From: Bacteroidota bacterium
GTDB taxonomy: Bacteria > Bacteroidota > Bacteroidia > Flavobacteriales_D > Crocinitomicaceae
Direction of reading: 5' to 3'
NCBI GenBank assembly: GCA_016866375.1
Contig: VGMK01000062.1
Span: forward strand, 1-10,384
Length of the DNA: 10,384 nucleotides
In this document: positions 6,997 to 10,384 of the stretch, piece after piece
Layout of the letters: each line of letters begins with the position of its first letter
Position numbering within the stretch: position 1 is the stretch's first letter
The notes under the pieces: generated by a model
What the model was told of the DNA's origin: nothing
The model's input: only the letters and a program-made list of their open reading frames with translations
The model's database searches: none
Position numbers and translations under genes: made by a program

Positions 6997-8004
6997 CTAC
7001 TTCGAAGTGGAAATTAAAGACATTACTTTTTTAACCATATTTTTAGAACCTACAATGTATGGAACACGTTGGTGCAGAGCGGAAGGTTCAATAGACAATA
7101 TTCTTTCAAAGCCATTTGTAGCCAATCCACCCGCTTGTTCTGCAATGAATGCAAGGGGATTACATTCATATAATAATCGCAACCGGCCTTCCGGAGAAGA
7201 ACTGATTCCAGGATATATATAGATACCACCTTTTATTAAATTTCTGTGAAAGTCTGCGACAAGGGAACCAATGTATCTACCCGAATATGGTTTGCCTGAT
7301 TGATTTTCAGAGCTTTGACAATAACATACATAAGCTTTCAATCCTTGCGAGAAATCATTGAGGTTCCCCTCATTTATGGCGTAAAATCTACCATCAGCTG
7401 GAATCTGCATTTTGGGATGACTGAGACAGAATTCGCCTGATGAAGGATCTAAAGTAAACCCATTTACACCAGAACCCATTGTGAACACTAGCATCGTTGA
7501 TGGGCCATAAAGAATGTATCCTGAGGACATCTGCTCACTCCCTTTTTGAAGCATGTCGGCCAAGCCTACTTTGGCATCTGAGGGCGATATTCTTTTGTAA
7601 ATAGAAAATATTGTACCAATAGATACATTTACATCAATATTACTAGACCCGTCCAATGGATCAAACAATACCACATATTTTCCATGCATTGCCCCTTTTG
7701 AACTAAAAGCAATATAACTGTCATTTTCCTCAGAGGCAATTCCGCAAACTTCACCACTTAATTCAAGGTGTTTTTTAAAAATATTGTCCGCATGAACGTC
7801 GAGTTTTTGTTGTTCTTCACCCTGAACGTTTGTTGAACCAATTTTACCAAGAATATGACTTTTCAAACCCGCTTTACGGATATCTTCGCTCAAAACGATT
7901 GCAGCACGAGCGATCTCGTTGAAAATGCCAACAAGTTCAACAGATTCGCAAAAGTCAGATTTGCCATTATTAATAAACTGCGTTAATGTAATGACCTTGG
8001 ACAT
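6997..8004 (-). CDS. fbp: Fructose-1,6-bisphosphatase, class I
   Basis: This cytoplasmic enzyme removes the 1-phosphate of fructose 1,6-bisphosphate to give fructose 6-phosphate, the committed step of gluconeogenesis. The 335-residue length is normal for class I. The Mg2+-binding segments are intact: SEEND (Glu92/Glu93 region) and the signature FDPLDGSSNID at 114-124, which continues VNVSIGTIFSIY. Substrate-binding blocks follow: NEGN at 211-214, SGRYIGSLVADFHRNL at 241-256, YIYPG at 262-266, and LRLLYECNPLAFIAEQAGG at about 275-293. The start ATG at 8004 is followed by the usual TLTQFI opening. It lies 33 bases after the universal stress protein gene with no clear promoter between, so the two are probably co-transcribed. 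Class I enzymes are often inhibited by AMP, but I cannot judge this from the sequence. The call is very secure. Confidence 0.97.
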   Translation of the reverse strand: MSKVITLTQFINNGKSDFCESVELVGIFNEIARAAIVLSEDIRKAGLKSHILGKIGSTNVQGEEQQKLDVHADNIFKKHLELSGEVCGIASEENDSYIAFSSKGAMHGKYVVLFDPLDGSSNIDVNVSIGTIFSIYKRISPSDAKVGLADMLQKGSEQMSSGYILYGPSTMLVFTMGSGVNGFTLDPSSGEFCLSHPKMQIPADGRFYAINEGNLNDFSQGLKAYVCYCQSSENQSGKPYSGRYIGSLVADFHRNLIKGGIYIYPGISSSPEGRLRLLYECNPLAFIAEQAGGLATNGFERILSIEPSALHQRVPYIVGSKNMVKKVMSLISTSK

Positions 8005-8037
8005 TTATCTGAAAGAAAATTCAACAGCTAGTTTGCC

Positions 8038-8862
8038 TTAATATGTTGTAAACATCGCTGAAAACTCATTACTGATTTGAGAGGGATTGACAATTAATGT
8101 CGGGATGAGGGCGTCATTTGTTATTATATTTTGCTCATAGTTCGTCGTCAAGGCACTGATGAAGCTATTTTTATTTAGGTTCATAATCGCAATAAGGTCA
8201 GCATCTACAGACGCAGCATATTTTATGACCTCCCTGTCAAAAGAATGACTTGGGATAATGGAAGACGTCATATTTATATTGCGATCATTAAAATATCTTT
8301 CAGCAAAAACTATATTTGATTCAACTTCATGACGCAAGAAATCGTCGGATTCATCAGGTGTTACCACATGAACCTGAGATCCGAAATATTTCGCAAGGCT
8401 GGCCACTACAGTCAACTTTTGCTTTGTTTCCTTGTGCAAGTCTAGGGGGACAACAATGGAGTCGTATCCTGTTGGTTTAATAGATTTTTCTTGAACAATA
8501 ATAAAAGGAACTGATGAATTTATGACAACTTTTAATGCGTTACTCCCAAGAATATGCTGCCAACCGTGAGCACCGTGAGTCCCCATAAAAATTAACTCGG
8601 CTTGATGTTCTGCGGCAAAAAGACCAATATCCTCAAAAATACGACCAACCCGAATATTTGGTACAATTTCTATATTGTCGTGACTATACATTGAAGTTAT
8701 TTCTTCCATTTTCTTCAAGGCATCTGATATATCACTCTCATCCTTGACTACATTCAATAAATGAATTGAAGCACCTACCTTCTTTGCTGTTGTTAGCGCA
8801 TGAGCCAGAGCAATATTTGCAACTTCAGTAAAATCGTGAGGAACAATAAAGTTTTTTTTCAT
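8038..8862 (-). CDS. Tandem-domain universal stress protein (UspA family)
   Basis: The 274-residue product carries two UspA-like alpha/beta domains, the usual arrangement in Bacteroidota. Domain 1 (about 1-127) opens with NFIVPHDFTEVA (Asp10, nucleotide-binding position) and has GTHGAHGWQHILGSNA at 94-109. This resembles the ATP-binding loop G-x2-G-x9-G-S/T, but with eight residues before the final Gly-Ser. It ends in SVPFIIVQE. Domain 2 (about 134-264) starts IVVPLDLHKETKQK (Asp141) and ends PTLIVNP. Its equivalent loop (MNLNKNSFISALTTNYEQN) has no glycine, so only domain 1 is likely to bind nucleotide. Universal stress proteins help cells survive starvation and other stress, usually by unknown means. 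It has a good promoter candidate upstream and fbp downstream, which hints at a link with carbon starvation; that is inference from position. Confidence 0.92.
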   Translation of the reverse strand: MKKNFIVPHDFTEVANIALAHALTTAKKVGASIHLLNVVKDESDISDALKKMEEITSMYSHDNIEIVPNIRVGRIFEDIGLFAAEHQAELIFMGTHGAHGWQHILGSNALKVVINSSVPFIIVQEKSIKPTGYDSIVVPLDLHKETKQKLTVVASLAKYFGSQVHVVTPDESDDFLRHEVESNIVFAERYFNDRNINMTSSIIPSHSFDREVIKYAASVDADLIAIMNLNKNSFISALTTNYEQNIITNDALIPTLIVNPSQISNEFSAMFTTY

Positions 8863-8875
8863 TAGCTTTTTTTAA

Positions 8876-8907
8876 CAAATATAGATAATTTAAACGCGAG
8901 TTGGAAA
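8876..8907 (-). promoter_or_regulatory. Candidate Bacteroidota-type promoter for usp-fbp
   Basis: On the minus strand TATATTTG (8876-8883) is an exact match to the -7 consensus TAnnTTTG. TTTC (8904-8907) lies 20 bases upstream as a one-mismatch -33 element. The -7 box ends 13 bases before the universal stress protein ATG. It occupies the 63-base gap after the porP-like gene and probably starts a new transcript. Confidence 0.5.
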
Positions 8908-8925
8908 CCGAATTAGGTTTTAAAG

Positions 8926-9945
8926 CTAAAATCTTAATGTTCGGTTCTTGGTAAATTGATATGCCAATTGAAATTCTATTGATTGCCGATATGAACCTGT
9001 GGTAACTGGTCTAAGGTTAATATCGTATGCCATTCCAATTCTAAAAGGACCTAAATCCAAAGCAAAATAAGGGCAAATGTCGAGCGTCGATCTAAAATAA
9101 GTACCTATTGATAGGAATTGTGAAGAAACCAGCGAAGTGAATTGAGAGGACTCTTTCAACTTCGATTTCAAGTATGCACCTAGAATTGTTTCTCTGTGAG
9201 GCCCCTGAACAAATTGTGCTACAGACATTTCCAACAAACTAGAATTAGTTATGCTGAAGCTTAACAAACCGTGAAGCATTAATTTAATTTGCATATTGTC
9301 TTTCTCTAACGATGAAAAATTTATCTTCGGTCTGTTCAAGTGTTGCAAAGATACTCCCCCTTGAAACCTAAGTTCGCGCTTGTCGAAAGCTGAATTGTTT
9401 GGTTTTTGAAAGTTAAAGGCTAATCCTGCTCCGGCATCTGGGAAAAAAGCACTCGACATATTCACATTTTCTCCGGACGGCAGGTTGGGGTCGATAACAG
9501 TTCCGTTCCATTGGCTCGCAAAAGTGACCTTTGATAAGTCGATAGCTTGTTGATTTAATGAAATATTCAAACCGCCTGAAATCCACTGTCCTCTGGCTAG
9601 TGGGATATTTCCGCTTGAAGCCAATCCAAATGTTTTAATGCCATAATTAGAAATTCCACCAATGTCGCTCAAAAAGTAAGCCCCTATCCCTGTGTATGAC
9701 TTTAATCCCTTCTTTTTTTTCCCAATGTTCATTTCTCCCATAAAATAAGAGGTGGAAAAGGAAGTTCCTGAATTAATCCATTGATTTCTATTTTGAGCAG
9801 TAATCTTCCCGAACCCTTCAAAATTACCAACCATTGCCGGATTTAGATAGGAGATTGTTTTGTCGATTTGAGTAAAATGAGCGTCTTGGCTGAACGAATT
9901 ATTCAACAAAAGATGCGCAAACAAAATAAGAATTAAAGCCCTCAT
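8926..9945 (-). CDS. PorP/SprF family type IX secretion system membrane protein
   Basis: PorP/SprF proteins are outer-membrane beta-barrels. One member is a core T9SS part, and the many paralogues pair with particular secreted proteins and help deliver or attach them at the cell surface. The 339-residue product has a signal peptide (about 1-19, MRALILILFAHLLLNNSFS) and then the family's opening QDAHFTQIDKTISYLNPAMVG. The pattern continues with QNRNQW at about residue 53 and glycine/aromatic beta strands throughout. It ends in FQLAYQFTKNRTLRF, a terminal strand closing on Phe as outer-membrane proteins do. Its ATG overlaps the stop of the preceding secreted-protein gene (TAATG), so the two are translationally coupled. 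That pairing makes it more likely a dedicated partner of that protein than the core PorP, so I give no symbol. Confidence 0.92.
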   Translation of the reverse strand: MRALILILFAHLLLNNSFSQDAHFTQIDKTISYLNPAMVGNFEGFGKITAQNRNQWINSGTSFSTSYFMGEMNIGKKKKGLKSYTGIGAYFLSDIGGISNYGIKTFGLASSGNIPLARGQWISGGLNISLNQQAIDLSKVTFASQWNGTVIDPNLPSGENVNMSSAFFPDAGAGLAFNFQKPNNSAFDKRELRFQGGVSLQHLNRPKINFSSLEKDNMQIKLMLHGLLSFSITNSSLLEMSVAQFVQGPHRETILGAYLKSKLKESSQFTSLVSSQFLSIGTYFRSTLDICPYFALDLGPFRIGMAYDINLRPVTTGSYRQSIEFQLAYQFTKNRTLRF

Positions 9946-10384
9946 TAATTACGAATTAATGTGATATTGCCATTAATTATTTCTTCACTTTCATTCTCTG
10001 TAAACTTGACGACTGCACGGTAAGGGTAAATGCCAGTTGAACAGTCTTTACCATTATAGGTTCCATCCCATGCAAAATTCTTGCTGTTGGAATCAAAAAT
10101 AATATTACCCCATCTGTCGAAAATCGTAAATTGGAGGGACTCTACATTTTTTCCCGCAAATACGCTGTATACATTGTTTTCAGTTGGGCCAGTATTGACA
10201 GATGGACTAAATGCAGTCGGAATGTGTAACCCCAAAACACAATCTATTCCAGCATCGTTCGGACTACAAGGGTCACACGGATCAGAGCCATCGTCAACCT
10301 CATCACCGTCGTTCAGCCCATCTCCGTCAGTGTCAGGATTTGTCGGTGATGTACACAACAATTCTTCTTCCTCGTCAAGTAGGC
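9945..10384 (-). CDS. C-terminal end of a secreted protein with TSP3-like motif and T9SS type B (CHU_C) sorting domain
   Basis: Only the last 145 residues lie in the window; the frame is open through the right edge with no start, so this is the tail of a larger protein. It begins with a short acidic stretch (LLDEEEE). A calcium-binding thrombospondin type 3-like motif, DTDGDGLNDGDE, follows at 10299-10334, then a short cysteine-bearing linker (DPCDPC ... DC). From about 10226 to the stop is a CHU_C / gliding-motility C-terminal domain: HIPTAFSP, FTIFDRWGNIIFDS, WDGTYNGKDCSTGIYPY and GNITLIRN. This domain directs export through the type IX system and is usually kept on the mature protein. The loop after AFSP is unusual: the common NGDGxND is replaced by SVNTGPTENN. 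It is probably a cell-surface protein such as an adhesin; the missing N-terminal part would decide. Its stop overlaps the next gene's start. Confidence 0.9.
   Translation of the reverse strand, partial: LLDEEEELLCTSPTNPDTDGDGLNDGDEVDDGSDPCDPCSPNDAGIDCVLGLHIPTAFSPSVNTGPTENNVYSVFAGKNVESLQFTIFDRWGNIIFDSNSKNFAWDGTYNGKDCSTGIYPYRAVVKFTENESEEIINGNITLIRN

Noticed and set aside
6999..7008. Perfect 10-base palindrome ACTTCGAAGT at the fbp stop codon
   Set aside because: It lies within the last codons of fbp and its stop codon, has no loop and no following T-run, and a single 10-base palindrome is expected by chance in 10 kb.
1..10384. CRISPR arrays, insertion sequences, tRNA or rRNA genes, phage genes
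   Set aside because: No spaced repeats, inverted-repeat ends, transposase or integrase motifs, or tRNA-like sequences were seen. Almost every base is in a recognisable housekeeping or envelope gene.

Overview
The window reads as ordinary chromosome of an AT-rich member of the Bacteroidota, most likely Flavobacteriales or a close relative. The reasons are the type IX secretion / gliding genes (a PorW/SprE lipoprotein, a PorP/SprF-type membrane protein and a type B CHU_C sorting domain), the bactofilin-AtpZ gene pair, and promoter-like sites of the TTTG-N19-TAnnTTTG type that is specific to this phylum. Thirteen protein genes fill almost the whole window. Twelve are on the minus strand and only tadA is on the plus strand. 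No RNA gene, insertion sequence, CRISPR array or long repeat is visible, and no gap between genes exceeds about 100 bases.

Reading the minus strand from right to left. (1) 10384-8926: the 3' end of a large secreted protein with a calcium-binding thrombospondin-3-like motif and a C-terminal T9SS type B sorting domain, whose stop codon overlaps the start of a PorP/SprF family gene (TAATG). This looks like a secreted adhesin or surface protein with its partner. (2) 8862-6997: a two-domain universal stress protein followed after 33 bases by class I fructose-1,6-bisphosphatase, probably co-transcribed from a good promoter at 8876-8907. (3) 6911-2531: a tight five-gene run of YebC/PmpR regulator, PorW/SprE, bactofilin, AtpZ and a small four-helix membrane protein, with gaps of 6 and 2 bases and then overlaps of 8 and 20 bases. 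In many Bacteroidota the last three genes lead into the F1Fo ATP synthase operon (atpB onward). Here the run ends against the convergent tadA gene.

(4) 2091-2534, plus strand: tRNA adenosine deaminase TadA. Its stop codon overlaps that of the membrane protein gene. (5) 1992-827: a CvpA family membrane protein (GTG start) overlapping by ATGA a small secreted beta-rich protein of unknown function. (6) 761-1: the N-terminal half of dihydrolipoyl dehydrogenase, cut by the window edge.

I found no convincing undescribed system. The items most worth a second look are the detached ATP-synthase accessory genes behind porW, the run of non-ATG starts (TTG, TTG, GTG), the degenerate Asp/Asn loop in the sorting domain, and the uncharacterised secreted protein coupled to CvpA.
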